A DNA stretch of 56,650 nucleotides from Streptomyces longispororuber (GTDB lineage: Bacteria > Actinomycetota > Actinomycetes > Streptomycetales > Streptomycetaceae), in NCBI RefSeq assembly GCF_024448165.1, contig NZ_JAMOLN010000041.1, positions 1-56,650 on the forward strand. Reading direction: 5' to 3'. Below, piece after piece: positions 1 through 9,121 of the stretch. Position 1 is the stretch's first letter; every line of letters starts with the position of its first letter. Under the pieces are notes generated by a model. That model made no database searches. It was not told where the DNA came from and saw only the letters and a list, made by a program, of their open reading frames with translations. The position numbers were made by a program, and so were the translations under genes.

Positions 1-866
1 GCCGGTGCCGGGGCGCCCTTGGCCTGCTCACCCGTGCGCTCCCCGGCGTCGCCCGGCTTGCGGTCGGCCCCCTTGGCGGAGCCCCCGGTGAAGTCCTTGC
101 CGAAGGACTTGCCGAACTCGCCGAACTCCCTGGCCAGCTCGGACAGGCCCTCGCGCACCCCGGTCGGCCAGTCGCCGCGCGTGAAGTGGTCCTGGACCTG
201 GTCCTGGACGCGCTTGGCCATGCGCTGGAACTCCTCCTGCGCCTGCGCCTGCACCCGGTCCTGGGTCTCCTTGGCCTGGCGGCGCGCCCGCTGGGCCTCC
301 TCGCGGGCCCGGCGGCTCTCGTCCTTCGCCCGCCGCGCCTGCTCCTTCCACTCCTGCTTGGCCCGGCGCAGCTCCTCCTTCGCGGCCCGCCAGGACTCCT
401 TGTCCGTGAGGTCCCCCAGGTCGCCGAAGCCACCCGCACCGGCGCCCGCACCGGCACCGGATCCGGCGCTGCCGCCGCTGCGGGTCTGCGACGCCGCGGC
501 CCGCACCTCGCGGCGCAGGTCGCCCGCCGCGCCCCGGACGTCGTCCCGGATCTCGGCGGCCAGCTCGGCCACGGACTCGCGGATCTCCAGCTCCAGATCG
601 GCCAGCTCGCCGCTCCGGTCGGCCAGTTCGGCCCGGCCCGCGTCGGTGATCGCGTAGACCTTCCGGCCGCCCTCGGTCGTGTGCGTGACGAGTCCCTCGG
701 TCTCCAGCTTGGCCAGGCGCGGGTACACCGTGCCCGCCGACGGCGCGTACAGCCCCTGGAAGCGCTCCTCCAGGAGCCGGATCACCTCGTAGCCGTGGCG
801 CGGGGCCTCGTCGAGCAGCTTGAGCAGGTAGAGGCGCAGACGGCCGTGGGCGAAGACGGGGGCCAT
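1..866 (-). CDS. PadR-family transcriptional regulator, C-terminus cut by window edge
   Basis: The first ~85 residues form a PadR winged helix: a helix with LYLLKLLDEAPRHGYEV, the recognition region APSAGTVYPRLAKLETEGLV (about 41-60), and the wing GRKVYAITDAGRAEL. After residue 95 the protein becomes a long Ala/Glu/Arg-rich coiled-coil-like extension, interrupted by a Gly/Ala/Ser patch near 130-147. PadR proteins are ligand-responsive dimeric repressors that often control their own operon. The ATG lies one base beyond the stop of the upstream DUF4097 gene, so the two are almost certainly co-transcribed and coupled. At least 288 residues are visible. The frame is still open at base 1, so the true C-terminus is unknown. 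The family call is firm; the ligand cannot be told. Confidence 0.9.
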   Translation of the reverse strand, partial: MAPVFAHGRLRLYLLKLLDEAPRHGYEVIRLLEERFQGLYAPSAGTVYPRLAKLETEGLVTHTTEGGRKVYAITDAGRAELADRSGELADLELEIRESVAELAAEIRDDVRGAAGDLRREVRAAASQTRSGGSAGSGAGAGAGAGGFGDLGDLTDKESWRAAKEELRRAKQEWKEQARRAKDESRRAREEAQRARRQAKETQDRVQAQAQEEFQRMAKRVQDQVQDHFTRGDWPTGVREGLSELAREFGEFGKSFGKDFTGGSAKGADRKPGDAGERTGEQAKGAPAP

Positions 867-867
867 G

Positions 868-1788
868 TCAGAGCACCTTCTTGTCGGTGGGCGCGGACGG
901 GGTGGCGCCGGAGGAGGCCGCATCGGAGGAAGGGACGGCGTCGGAGGGGACGGCGTCGGGGGTGATGTCGGTCGGCTCGTCCTCGCCGGGTGGCCTGCGC
1001 AGCAGGGCGATCGAGCCCGAGACCGTGGTCGCCTTCAGGCTGCCGGTGCCCGCACCGAGCCGGCCGGTGATCTTGTGGGCGCCCCACTGGCCGGAGACCC
1101 GCAGTCCGTCGAAGGCGTTCGACACCGCGCCGCTCGCCGTGTTCGCCTCGACCTCCGTGTCCGCCGGGTGCGGGATGCGGATGGCGATCTCGCCGGAGAC
1201 GCTCGTCAGGCTCACGTCCGTGGGGCCCGCCGGGTCCAGGTCCACGATCATCGAGCCGCTCACCGTGTCGGCCTTCACGAAGGAACCCGAGCCCTCCACC
1301 ACCGTGAGGTCCCCGGACACCGAGTTGAACCGGAGGTCGCCGGTCACCGCCTGCGCCTCGACGCTGCCCGAGACCGTGCTGGTGCGCACCGGCCCGGTGA
1401 CGCCGACCAGGGTCGTGTCGCCGGTGACGCCCTTCACCTCCGTGTGCCCCTCCATGCCGGAGACGACGGCGCCCGCGCCGACCACGCCGACCTCGACCCG
1501 GGTGCCCGCGGGCACCGCGAGCGAGACGACCGCGCTGCGGTGCCAGCCCTTACGGTCGAGCCACTTGAGGAAGCCCTTCCAGGGCAGGTCGTCGTACGCC
1601 ACCGAGAGCGTGCCCTCCTGCTGGGTGACCAGGAGCGGCGGCCCTTCGATGGCGGAGACCTCCAGGCGGGCGGAACCTTCGTCCGTGCCCACCACGTTCA
1701 CCGTTCCGTTCACGATGCGTACGCGCAGGGTCGTCAACGGCTCGTCGAAGGCGAGCTTCTGCGGCTCCGCGACGGACCACTCGGGCAT
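868..1788 (-). CDS. DUF4097 family beta-repeat protein
   Basis: 306 residues made of short repeating beta units such as TVSGSVEAQAVTGDLRFNSV and SVSGDLTVVEGSGSFV, the pattern of the DUF4097 / putative-adhesin right-handed beta fold. No signal peptide or membrane segment is visible; the C-terminus (about 260-306) is Pro/Asp/Ser-rich and probably disordered. The start at 1788 is chosen because AGGAGGT lies just upstream; a longer in-frame extension to 1866 has no such site and would run through the putative operator. It is first in an operon with the PadR regulator. This pairing is common in actinobacteria, with the DUF4097 protein probably a target of the regulator. Molecular function unknown. 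Confidence 0.85.
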   Translation of the reverse strand: MPEWSVAEPQKLAFDEPLTTLRVRIVNGTVNVVGTDEGSARLEVSAIEGPPLLVTQQEGTLSVAYDDLPWKGFLKWLDRKGWHRSAVVSLAVPAGTRVEVGVVGAGAVVSGMEGHTEVKGVTGDTTLVGVTGPVRTSTVSGSVEAQAVTGDLRFNSVSGDLTVVEGSGSFVKADTVSGSMIVDLDPAGPTDVSLTSVSGEIAIRIPHPADTEVEANTASGAVSNAFDGLRVSGQWGAHKITGRLGAGTGSLKATTVSGSIALLRRPPGEDEPTDITPDAVPSDAVPSSDAASSGATPSAPTDKKVL

Positions 1789-1817
1789 GGTGGGACCTCC
1801 TCGGCAGCGAACGCGCC

Positions 1818-1851
1818 ATATCGCGTCCTCTGTCAAACACGATATATCGCG
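1818..1851. promoter_or_regulatory. Candidate PadR operator: palindrome plus direct repeat
   Basis: Thirty to sixty bases upstream of the DUF4097 start, the 10-base perfect palindrome CGATATATCG sits at 1840-1849. The 8-mer ATATCGCG occurs twice (1818-1825 and 1844-1851), 26 bases apart. This AT-rich island is unusual in the surrounding GC-rich DNA and lies where an autoregulating PadR would bind. Assignment to PadR is inferred from position. Confidence 0.55.
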
Positions 1852-1976
1852 GATACGGGAAGTCAAGACTGCCGTGGACGACTTCCGTCTTTCGTGAGCA
1901 CCCCGCGTCGCCGTCGCGTCACCACCCGCGCCACCATCAAGGCGGACATTTGTGGTCCAAGATGGGTGAATTGCCC

Positions 1977-1982
1977 TAGCGT
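1977..1982 (+). promoter_or_regulatory. Candidate -10 for a leaderless transcript
   Basis: TAGCGT fits the actinobacterial -10 pattern TANNNT and ends six bases before the ATG at 1989, where no ribosome binding site is seen. That spacing would place the transcription start on the start codon. No convincing -35 is visible. Confidence 0.4.
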
Positions 1983-1988
1983 GGGGCC

Positions 1989-2813
1989 ATGCTGTCTCCC
2001 GAACCCGCCGGCGCGCTGCTCCTCTGCCGCGCCGAACCCGCCGTCGTCGGCCCCGCTGCCCAGCTGCTGCGCGAGCGCATGCTGCTCGCCCGGGCCGGAC
2101 GTGAGTGGAGCGTGCTCGTACCGGAGACGAAGCCCTGGCTGGCCGCCTCCGACGCCGGCGGCGAACCCGTCGACCGGGTGCTCGGCGGCTGGGCCGGAGC
2201 CCTCGCGGTGGGTGCCCCGTGGCCGGTGCTCGCCCTGTGGTGGGACGCCGACCGCAGCGGCTTCATGCTCGCCTCCGGCTTCCGCCGCCCCGTGGGCTAC
2301 GTATGGCTGGCGAACGGCACCCCGGTCGGCGAGGACGAGGCCCTGCGCACCTTCGCCGCCCGCCTCGGCCTCGACCCGGTGCTCGACATGCAGTCGCTGG
2401 AAGCCCTCGCCGTACCGGACAGCGAGGCCGACGCCCGGGCCCGGATGCTCGGCCTGCTCGCGGTCCTCACCCGCACCGGCCTCACGCTCCCCACCGGCCT
2501 CACCCCGGGCGAACCGGCCGACCGGCTGCGCGAGGTCGCCCGCATCCAGCCCGACGTGGAACGGATCGAGTGGTCGGGCTGGCGGGACGCCGTCCACGCC
2601 GAACTCGACGTCGTCGAGAGCAGCAGCATCGGCCCGTGGCTGCGCGGCCCCAAGGCCCGCTGCCTGGCCGCCCTGCAGCTCGCGGCGGGCCTCCCGCTCA
2701 CCGTGCACGGCCTGCGGCGGCGCAGCGGCGGCTGGCTCACCGCGGGGGCCGTCCTGCTCGCCCACGGCGCGCTCGGACTCGCGTACGACCGGATGCGCGC
2801 GGCCCGCGACTGA
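1989..2813 (+). CDS. Conserved hypothetical protein, 274 residues
   Basis: Not assigned to a family from sequence. It is a soluble Ala/Leu/Gly-rich protein with no signal peptide. A weakly hydrophobic patch (WLTAGAVLLAHGALGLAY) near residues 250-267 could be an amphipathic or membrane-associated helix. Tryptophans and charged residues are spread evenly and codon use is normal for the window, so it looks like a real gene. The ATG is preceded by a TANNNT box six bases away and no Shine-Dalgarno site, suggesting leaderless translation. It stands alone on the plus strand, divergent from the DUF4097/PadR operon and convergent with the DUF6104 gene. Confidence 0.75.
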   Translation: MLSPEPAGALLLCRAEPAVVGPAAQLLRERMLLARAGREWSVLVPETKPWLAASDAGGEPVDRVLGGWAGALAVGAPWPVLALWWDADRSGFMLASGFRRPVGYVWLANGTPVGEDEALRTFAARLGLDPVLDMQSLEALAVPDSEADARARMLGLLAVLTRTGLTLPTGLTPGEPADRLREVARIQPDVERIEWSGWRDAVHAELDVVESSSIGPWLRGPKARCLAALQLAAGLPLTVHGLRRRSGGWLTAGAVLLAHGALGLAYDRMRAARD

Positions 2814-2818
2814 CACTC

Positions 2819-2853
2819 CGCCCGGGGGACCTGCTCGCGCCCCCGCTCGGGCG
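2819..2853. terminator. Possible bidirectional terminator hairpin
   Basis: Arms CGCCCG (2819-2824) and CGGGCG (2848-2853) enclose facing G and C runs, giving a stem with an internal bulge between two converging genes. There is no U-tract. Weak assignment. Confidence 0.35.
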
Positions 2854-2855
2854 AC

Positions 2856-3038
2856 CTACTCGTCGTCCTCGTCGTCGTCGAGCCGCGCCAGCCACGTGGC
2901 GAGCCGCTCCACCGGCACCTCGAAGTCGGGGTTCAGGTCGACGAAGGTCCGCAGCTGCTCGGCGAGCCACTCGAAGGTGACCTCCTCCTCGCCACGCCGC
3001 TTCTCCAGCTCTTCGATGCCGCGGTCCGTGAAGTACAT
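2856..3038 (-). CDS. DUF6104 family small acidic protein
   Basis: A 60-residue protein beginning MYFTDRGIEELEKRRGEEEV and ending in an acidic DDDEDDE tail. The sequence and length match the small family annotated as DUF6104 in Streptomyces, always found close to the 2-oxoglutarate dehydrogenase gene as far as I recall. Helical and highly charged, with no membrane segment. It lies downstream of the large minus-strand enzyme gene but is separated from it by a good hairpin, so it may have its own promoter. Function unknown. Confidence 0.8.
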   Translation of the reverse strand: MYFTDRGIEELEKRRGEEEVTFEWLAEQLRTFVDLNPDFEVPVERLATWLARLDDDEDDE

Positions 3039-3054
3039 GGCACCAGGATATGCG

Positions 3055-3090
3055 GCAGGGCCGCACCCCCTCGCGGGAGTACGGCCCTGC
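3055..3090 (-). terminator. Terminator hairpin after the 2-oxoglutarate enzyme gene
   Basis: A perfect 9-bp stem, GCAGGGCCG (3055-3063) with CGGCCCTGC (3082-3090), loop 18 bases, just past the stop codon at 3107. No U-tract, as usual for Streptomyces terminators. Confidence 0.6.
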
Positions 3091-3106
3091 TGACGCGCCG
3101 GGGCGG

Positions 3107-6100
3107 TTACGCCTCGAACACCTCACGCACCAGCTGCTCCTGCTCCGCCTGGTGCCGCTTGGCGGAGCCGACCGCCGGGGACGAGCCGTGCGGCCGCGAG
3201 ATGCGGCGCAGGCGCTCGCCGTGCGGGACGTCGGCGCCGACGGCCAGGTCCAGGTGGTCGATCAGGTTGAGCGCGATGAACGGCCAGGCACCCTGGTTCG
3301 CCGGCTCCTCCTGCGCCCAGATGTACTTCTCGGCGTTCGGGAACTTGGCGATCTCCGCCTGGAGCTCCGCACCCGGCAGCGGGTACAGACGCTCGACGCG
3401 GATGATCGCGGTGTCGGTGATCCCGCTCTTCTTCCGCTCGGCCTCGAGGTCGTAGTAGAGCTTGCCCGCCACGAACACGACCTTCTTGACCGCGTTCGGG
3501 TCGACCGACTCGTCGCCGATGACCGGACGGAAGCCGCCCGTCGTGAACTCCTCCGCCTTCGACGCGGCGGCCTTGAGGCGCAGCATCGACTTCGGCGTGA
3601 AGACCACCAGCGGCTTGTGGTGCGGGTTGTGCACCTGCCACCGCAGGAGGTGGAAGTAGTTCGACGGGAGGGTCGGCATCGCGACCGTCATGTTGTTCTG
3701 CGCGCAGAGCTGCAGGAAGCGCTCGACACGGGCCGAGGAGTGGTCCGGGCCCTGGCCCTCGTAGCCGTGCGGGAGGAGGAGCGTGACGCCGGACGTCTGG
3801 CCCCACTTCTGCTCGGCGGCCGAGATGTACTCGTCGACGACCGTCTGCGCGCCGTTGACGAAGTCACCGAACTGGGCTTCCCACATGACCAGCGACTCGG
3901 GGCGGGCCAGCGAGTAGCCGTACTCGAAGCCCATCACCGCGTACTCGGAGAGCAGCGAGTCGTAGACGTTGTAGCGGGCCTGCTCCGGCGACAGGTAGAG
4001 CAGCGGGGTGTAGTCCTCGCCGGTCTCCCGGTCGATCAGCACCGCGTGGCGCTGTCCGAACGTGCCGCGGCGCGAGTCCTGGCCGGACAGCCGGACCGGG
4101 GTGCCCTCCAGGAGGAGGGAGCCGATGGCGAGGGTCTCGCCCATGCCCCAGTCGATCGTCCCGTCCTCGATCATCGACGCACGGCGCTGCAGCTGCGGCA
4201 GCAGACGCGGGTGCACGGTGATGTTGTCCGGGATGTTCACCTGGGACTCGGCGATGCGCTTGACGACCTCCTGGGAGATCGCCGTCTGCACGGCCACGGG
4301 GAACTCGGCCTGCGGGTCGGGGACCTGCGCCTCGGCCGGGGCCGCGACGGCCTCGCGGACCTCGGTGAAGACCTTCTCCAGCTGGCCCTGGAAGTCCTGC
4401 AGCGCCTGCTCGGCCTCTTCGAGGGTGATGTCGCCGCGACCGATGAGGGACTCGGTGTAGAGCTTGCGCACCGAGCGCTTCTTGTCGATCAGGTCGTACA
4501 TCAGCGGCTGCGTGAACGCCGGGTTGTCCGACTCGTTGTGACCGCGGCGGCGGTAGCAGATGAGGTCGATGACCACATCCTTGTTGAACGCCTGGCGGAA
4601 CTCGAAGGCGAGCCGGGCCACGCGGACGACGGCCTCGGGGTCGTCGCCGTTCACGTGGAAGATCGGCGCCTCGATCATGCGGGCCACGTCGGTGGCGTAC
4701 ATGGAGGAGCGCGACGACTCCGGGGCGGCGGTGAAGCCGACCTGGTTGTTGATGACGATGTGGACCGTGCCGCCCGTGCGGTAGCCGCGCAGCTGCGACA
4801 TGTTGAGCGTCTCGGCCACGACGCCCTGGCCCGCGAAGGCCGCGTCACCGTGCAGGGCGACCGGCAGGACCGTGAAGTCCGTGCCGCCCTTGTTGATGAT
4901 GTCCTGCTTGGCGCGGGTGATGCCCTCGATGACCGGGTCGACCGTCTCCAGGTGGGACGGGTTGGCTGCCAGCGAGACCTTGATCTGCTCGCCGTCCAGA
5001 CCGGTGAAGGTGCCCTCGGCGCCCAGGTGGTACTTCACGTCGCCGGAGCCGTGCATCGACTTCGGGTCGAGGTTGCCCTCGAACTCGCGGAAGATCTGCG
5101 CGTACGACTTGCCGACGATGTTCGCCAGGACGTTCAGGCGGCCGCGGTGGGCCATGCCGATGACGACCTCGTCGAGGCGGGCCTCGGCGGCGGAGTCGAT
5201 GACCGCGTCGAGCAGCGGGATGACGGACTCGCCGCCCTCCAGGGAGAACCGCTTCTGGCCGACGTACTTCGTCTGCAGGAAGGTCTCGAACGCCTCGGCC
5301 GCGTTCAGCCGGCGCAGGATGCGCAGCTGCTCCTCGCGCTCCGGCTTGGTGTGCGCGCGCTCGATGCGGTCCTGGATCCACTTGCGCTGCTTAGGGTCCT
5401 GGATGTGCATGAACTCGACGCCGGTGGTGCGGCAGTACGAGTCGCGCAGCACGCCGAGGATGTCGCGCAGCTTCATCATCGACTTGCCGGCGAAGCCGCC
5501 GACCGCGAACTCGCGCTCCAGGTCCCAGAGCGTGAGGCCGTGCTCGGTGATGTCCAGGTCGGGGTGCTTGCGCTGCTGGTACTCCAGCGGGTCGGTGTCG
5601 GCCATGACGTGGCCGCGGACCCGGTAGGAGTGGATCAGCTCGAAGACCCGCGCGGCCTTGGTGACGTCGTCGTCGTGCGAGGCGTCGATGTCCTTGAGCC
5701 AGCGGACCGGCTCGTAGGGGATGCGCAGGGACTTGAAGATCTCGTCGTAGAAGTCCTGCTCGCCGAGGAGCAGGTTCGCCACGATGCGCAGGAACTCGCC
5801 GGAGGCGGCGCCCTGGATGACCCGGTGGTCGTAGGTCGACGTGAGCGTCATGACCTTCGAGATGCCGAGCTTGTTCAGCGTGTCCTGGGACGTGCCCTGG
5901 AACTCCGCCGGGTAGTCCATGGAGCCGACGCCCATGATGACCGACTGGCCGGGCATCAGGCGGGGCACGGAGTGGACGGTGCCGAGGCCGCCGGGGTTGG
6001 TCAGGGAGACCGTGACACCGGTGAAGTCGTCCATGCCGAGCTTGCCGTCGCGGGCGCGGCGGACGATGTCCTCGTAGGCCTGCCAGAACTCGAAGAAGTT

Positions 6101-6904
6101 CAGCGTCTCGGCCTTCTTGATGCCCGCGACGACCAGCTGGCGGTCGCCGTTCGGCTTCACGAGGTCGATGGCGAGGCCGAAGTTGATGTGCTCCGGCTTG
6201 ACCAGCGTCGGCTTGCCGTCCTTCTGGGCGAAGGAGTAGTTCATCGACGGCATGGCCTTGATGGCCTGCACCATCGCGTACCCGATGAGGTGCGTGAAGG
6301 AGATCTTCCCGCCGCGGGCGCGCTTCAGGTGGTTGTTGATGACGATGCGGTTGTCGAACAGCAGCTTCACCGGGACGGCGCGCACGGACGTGGCCGTGGG
6401 GACCTCGATGGAGGCGTTCATGTTCTTCGCGACGGCGGCGGCGGGACCGCGCAGCGTCACGAACTCGGGGCCGGCAGGGGCCTCGGTCGTCACTTGTTCA
6501 GCCTTCTTCGGTGCAGGGGTGGCGGCGGGAGCGGCGGCAGCCTTCGGCGCGGGCTTCGCGGGGGCCGGGGCGGCGGCAGCCTGTGCGGGAGCTGCGGCTG
6601 CGGGCTTCGCGGCGGCCGGGGCCGGGGCCTGCGCGGCGGGTGCGGGCTGGGCCGGGGCGGCCGGCTGCGGGGCCGGCTTCACGGGCTCAGTCGGCGCAGC
6701 CCCCGCGGCTGCGGCACCGGGCTTGTAGTCGGCGAAGAAGTCCCACCAGGCTCGGTCAACCGAATTCGGGTCCTGGAGGTACTGCTGATAGATCTCGTCG
6801 ACGAGCCACTCATTGGGACCGAAGGCGGCAGCAGGGTTTTTGCCCTGCCCGGCTTGGTCGGTCTCGGTGGAGATGCTCGAGTTACTGGGGGACTGTGGCG
6901 ACAC
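3107..6904 (-). CDS. kgd: Multifunctional 2-oxoglutarate decarboxylase/dehydrogenase (E2-E1 fusion)
   Basis: This 1265-residue protein is the actinobacterial Kgd/OdhA type of TCA-cycle enzyme. The N-terminal helix carries [16 protein letters not shown] (about 30-45). A flexible Ala/Pro linker follows to about 130. The E2 acyltransferase domain (about 145-380) shows [14 protein letters not shown] and [15 protein letters not shown]. The thiamine-diphosphate E1 domain has [30 protein letters not shown] and [11 protein letters not shown]. The pyrimidine-binding domain has [14 protein letters not shown] and [18 protein letters not shown]. There is no lipoyl domain, as in the mycobacterial and corynebacterial proteins, which use the lipoyl group of a shared E2. 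In those genera an FHA protein (GarA/OdhI) inhibits the enzyme; none is in this window. The start is GTG with only a weak ribosome binding site. Confidence 0.96.
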   Translation of the reverse strand: MSPQSPSNSSISTETDQAGQGKNPAAAFGPNEWLVDEIYQQYLQDPNSVDRAWWDFFADYKPGAAAAGAAPTEPVKPAPQPAAPAQPAPAAQAPAPAAAKPAAAAPAQAAAAPAPAKPAPKAAAAPAATPAPKKAEQVTTEAPAGPEFVTLRGPAAAVAKNMNASIEVPTATSVRAVPVKLLFDNRIVINNHLKRARGGKISFTHLIGYAMVQAIKAMPSMNYSFAQKDGKPTLVKPEHINFGLAIDLVKPNGDRQLVVAGIKKAETLNFFEFWQAYEDIVRRARDGKLGMDDFTGVTVSLTNPGGLGTVHSVPRLMPGQSVIMGVGSMDYPAEFQGTSQDTLNKLGISKVMTLTSTYDHRVIQGAASGEFLRIVANLLLGEQDFYDEIFKSLRIPYEPVRWLKDIDASHDDDVTKAARVFELIHSYRVRGHVMADTDPLEYQQRKHPDLDITEHGLTLWDLEREFAVGGFAGKSMMKLRDILGVLRDSYCRTTGVEFMHIQDPKQRKWIQDRIERAHTKPEREEQLRILRRLNAAEAFETFLQTKYVGQKRFSLEGGESVIPLLDAVIDSAAEARLDEVVIGMAHRGRLNVLANIVGKSYAQIFREFEGNLDPKSMHGSGDVKYHLGAEGTFTGLDGEQIKVSLAANPSHLETVDPVIEGITRAKQDIINKGGTDFTVLPVALHGDAAFAGQGVVAETLNMSQLRGYRTGGTVHIVINNQVGFTAAPESSRSSMYATDVARMIEAPIFHVNGDDPEAVVRVARLAFEFRQAFNKDVVIDLICYRRRGHNESDNPAFTQPLMYDLIDKKRSVRKLYTESLIGRGDITLEEAEQALQDFQGQLEKVFTEVREAVAAPAEAQVPDPQAEFPVAVQTAISQEVVKRIAESQVNIPDNITVHPRLLPQLQRRASMIEDGTIDWGMGETLAIGSLLLEGTPVRLSGQDSRRGTFGQRHAVLIDRETGEDYTPLLYLSPEQARYNVYDSLLSEYAVMGFEYGYSLARPESLVMWEAQFGDFVNGAQTVVDEYISAAEQKWGQTSGVTLLLPHGYEGQGPDHSSARVERFLQLCAQNNMTVAMPTLPSNYFHLLRWQVHNPHHKPLVVFTPKSMLRLKAAASKAEEFTTGGFRPVIGDESVDPNAVKKVVFVAGKLYYDLEAERKKSGITDTAIIRVERLYPLPGAELQAEIAKFPNAEKYIWAQEEPANQGAWPFIALNLIDHLDLAVGADVPHGERLRRISRPHGSSPAVGSAKRHQAEQEQLVREVFEA

Positions 6905-7061
6905 GGCGTGAACCGCCCTCTTCCGCTTCTCACAAGGTGATGGACAGCGGGAATAAAGGCTACGCCTCCATCGGCGGGGAGTGCAGACCGGGCCGGTGAT
7001 CCGTCGCGTAAGTCACACTGGAAGCCGTGTTTCGGGCCGGGAAATGGCGGGAAACAACCGA

Positions 7062-7139
7062 GGTTTCGGTACGACCGGATGCACGCCCGGCGCGTTCGGG
7101 TACGCCTCGGCGCGGCTTGACCTCCGCCTGACCGAAACC
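7062..7139. repeat. Long-spaced inverted repeat between sensor kinase and kgd
   Basis: GGTTTCGGT at 7062-7070 and ACCGAAACC at 7131-7139 are perfect 9-bp inverted arms separated by 60 bases. The pair lies just downstream of the histidine kinase stop and 158-235 bases upstream of the kgd start, in a 240-base non-coding gap. It could be a paired operator or a structured 3' end. Confidence 0.45.
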
Positions 7140-7144
7140 CTACG

Positions 7145-8293
7145 TCAACTTTGCGGTCGTGGCTCTCCCGGAAGAGTGACCTTGATGCGGCAGCCGCGCG
7201 TCGATTCGGCCACTCCGATGCGGCCGCCGTGCAGGTCCACGGCCCAGCGTGCGATGGCGAGACCGAGGCCGGTGCCCCCGTCGCCCTTGCCCTTGGCCGT
7301 GTTCCCGGAGTCCCCGCGGTTGAAGCGCTCGAAGACCCGGTGCCATTCGGACTGCGGGATGCCGGGCCCCTCGTCGAGCACTTCCAGGTCGAGCGACTCC
7401 GGAAGGGGACCGCGCCGGGCACGCACGGTGACGCGGCCGTGCGGCGGGGAGTGCTTCACCGCGTTGTCGATGAGATTCGCCACTACCTGGTGGATGCGCT
7501 CCGGGTCGGCGTGCGCGGTCAGCTCCGGCGGCGAGACGTCGAGGTGGAGATGGACGTCCGTGCGCGTGTGGGTACCCGATCCCGAGGCGATGCCCGCGCG
7601 CTGCGAGACGGCCATGTTGGCCTCCTTCAGCACGCCCGACAGGTACGGCCAGACCTCGAAACGGCGGGCCTTGAGCGGCACGACACCGTTGTCCAGGCGG
7701 GAGAGGTCGAGCAGGGTCTCCACGAGCCGGCCCAGCCGCTCCGTCTGCTTGAGCGCCGTGCGCATCGTCTCGGGGTCGGCGGACATGACGCCGTCCACCA
7801 CGTTCTCCAGCACCGCCCGCAGGCCCGCGATCGGGGTGCGCAGCTCGTGCGAGACATTCGCCACGAGTTCCTTGCGCTGCTGGTCCTGCGCGGCCAGCTC
7901 GTCGGCCATGCGGTTGATCGTGACGGCCAGGTCGCCCAGCTCGTCACGGCGGTCGGCGCCGCGCACCCGCCGCGTGTAGTCGCCGTTGGAGATCGACCGG
8001 GCCACCGTGTTCATCTCGTCCAGCGGCGCGGTCAGCGAATGCGCCACGAACTGGGTGATCAACAGCGTCGCGATGATCGAGAACACCGTGATGAAGCGCA
8101 GCTCCGTCGCCGTGTACATCGCCACCATGAGCAGGCCCGTGGTGATGAAGACCGAGACGACGACGAGCGTGCCGAGCTTCGCCTTGATCGAGAAGGGGCG
8201 CAGCCCGCCCGACGCCCAGTGCGGGTTGAGGGGCGGCCGCTGGGGTCGCCCGTACAAGGCCCTCTCGTGCGGGGCCCGGTCCCCGGCGCTCAT
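7145..8293 (-). CDS. HAMP-type sensor histidine kinase
   Basis: 382 residues. Two closely spaced transmembrane helices (about 40-62 and 66-86) leave almost no extracellular loop, so sensing is probably within the membrane or cytoplasmic. A HAMP domain follows (about 83-138), then the phosphoacceptor helix NVSHELRTPIAGL with His149. The ATPase domain has the N box NLIDNAVKHS (274-283), DEGPGI and GTGLGLAIARW. All catalytic boxes are intact. The ATG overlaps the response regulator stop as ATGA, so the pair is translationally coupled. A much longer in-frame extension upstream is rejected because it overlaps the regulator gene completely. Signal unknown. Confidence 0.93.
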   Translation of the reverse strand: MSAGDRAPHERALYGRPQRPPLNPHWASGGLRPFSIKAKLGTLVVVSVFITTGLLMVAMYTATELRFITVFSIIATLLITQFVAHSLTAPLDEMNTVARSISNGDYTRRVRGADRRDELGDLAVTINRMADELAAQDQQRKELVANVSHELRTPIAGLRAVLENVVDGVMSADPETMRTALKQTERLGRLVETLLDLSRLDNGVVPLKARRFEVWPYLSGVLKEANMAVSQRAGIASGSGTHTRTDVHLHLDVSPPELTAHADPERIHQVVANLIDNAVKHSPPHGRVTVRARRGPLPESLDLEVLDEGPGIPQSEWHRVFERFNRGDSGNTAKGKGDGGTGLGLAIARWAVDLHGGRIGVAESTRGCRIKVTLPGEPRPQS

Positions 8294-9027
8294 GGGGTCG
8301 GCGTCTCCAGCGCGTAGCCCACACCGTGCACGGTGCGGATGCGCTCCGCGCCGATCTTCCGGCGCAGCGCCTTGATGTGGCTGTCGACCGTCCGCGTGCC
8401 CGACGCGTCGGCCCAGTCCCACACCTCGGCGAGCAGCTGCTCGCGGGAGAGGACCGCGCGCGGCGTGTTCGCCAGGCACACGAGGAGGTCGAACTCGGTG
8501 GGAGTGAGGTGCACGTCCTCGCTCCTGACCCGGACGCGGCGCTGCGCGTGGTCGATCTCCAGCTCGCCGAGCCGGAGGATGCCACTGCGCGGCGTCGAGG
8601 CGGCCAGGGCCGCGCGCTCCACCCGCCGCAGCAGCACGTGCACCCGTGCCGCCAGTTCCCGCATGGAGAACGGCTTGGTCATGTAGTCGTCGGCACCCAC
8701 GCCGAGGCCCACCAGCATGTCCGTCTCGTCGTCGCGCGCCGTGAGCATCAGCACCGGAACCGGTCGCTGAGCCTGCACGCGGCGGCATACCTCGAGTCCG
8801 TCGAACCCCGGCAGCATGATGTCGAGGATCAGCAGGTCGGGCTGCCATGCCTCGGCCGTGTCGACCGCCGCCGGACCGTCCTGTGCGGTTTGCACGAGGA
8901 ATCCCTCGGCCCGCAGCCGGGCGGCGATGGCTTCCACGATCGTGGGATCGTCCTCGACGACCAGGACCCGTCGCTGGGCACCCGGGGTCGCCGTGTTGCC
9001 GTTGTGGGAGGTGTGTGTCTGCTCCAT
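8290..9027 (-). CDS. OmpR/PhoB-family response regulator
   Basis: 245 residues with an N-terminal receiver domain (about 19-135): the acidic pocket E25-D26-D27, phosphoacceptor Asp69 in LLILDIMLPG, Thr96 and Lys118 in DDYMTKPF. The C-terminal winged-helix DNA-binding domain contains LTPTEFDLLVCLANTPRAVL and a recognition stretch ending GTRTVDSHIKALRRKI. The start at 9027 is preceded by a purine-rich AGGGGCGGGG and follows the family's usual length; the frame stays open further upstream but that stretch has no domain. It is the cognate partner of the overlapping histidine kinase. Likely a transcription factor for an unknown regulon; in OmpR family members, binding is to tandem direct repeats. 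Confidence 0.94.
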   Translation of the reverse strand: MEQTHTSHNGNTATPGAQRRVLVVEDDPTIVEAIAARLRAEGFLVQTAQDGPAAVDTAEAWQPDLLILDIMLPGFDGLEVCRRVQAQRPVPVLMLTARDDETDMLVGLGVGADDYMTKPFSMRELAARVHVLLRRVERAALAASTPRSGILRLGELEIDHAQRRVRVRSEDVHLTPTEFDLLVCLANTPRAVLSREQLLAEVWDWADASGTRTVDSHIKALRRKIGAERIRTVHGVGYALETPTP

Positions 9028-9121
9028 CGCCCCGCCCCTGAATGCGCGCCCTCGTGACGCGCTTGACGCTTGAATGATCTGGGTTTCGGACGTCAGCGTA
9101 CGGGGAGTTACCGCCGGTCGG

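Noticed and set aside
3050..6940. A 1296-codon open frame on the plus strand, opposite kgd
   Set aside because: It is a mirror of a well-supported enzyme gene. In very GC-rich genes the antisense frames often lack stops; the product is Arg/Leu/Val-rich with no recognisable domain.
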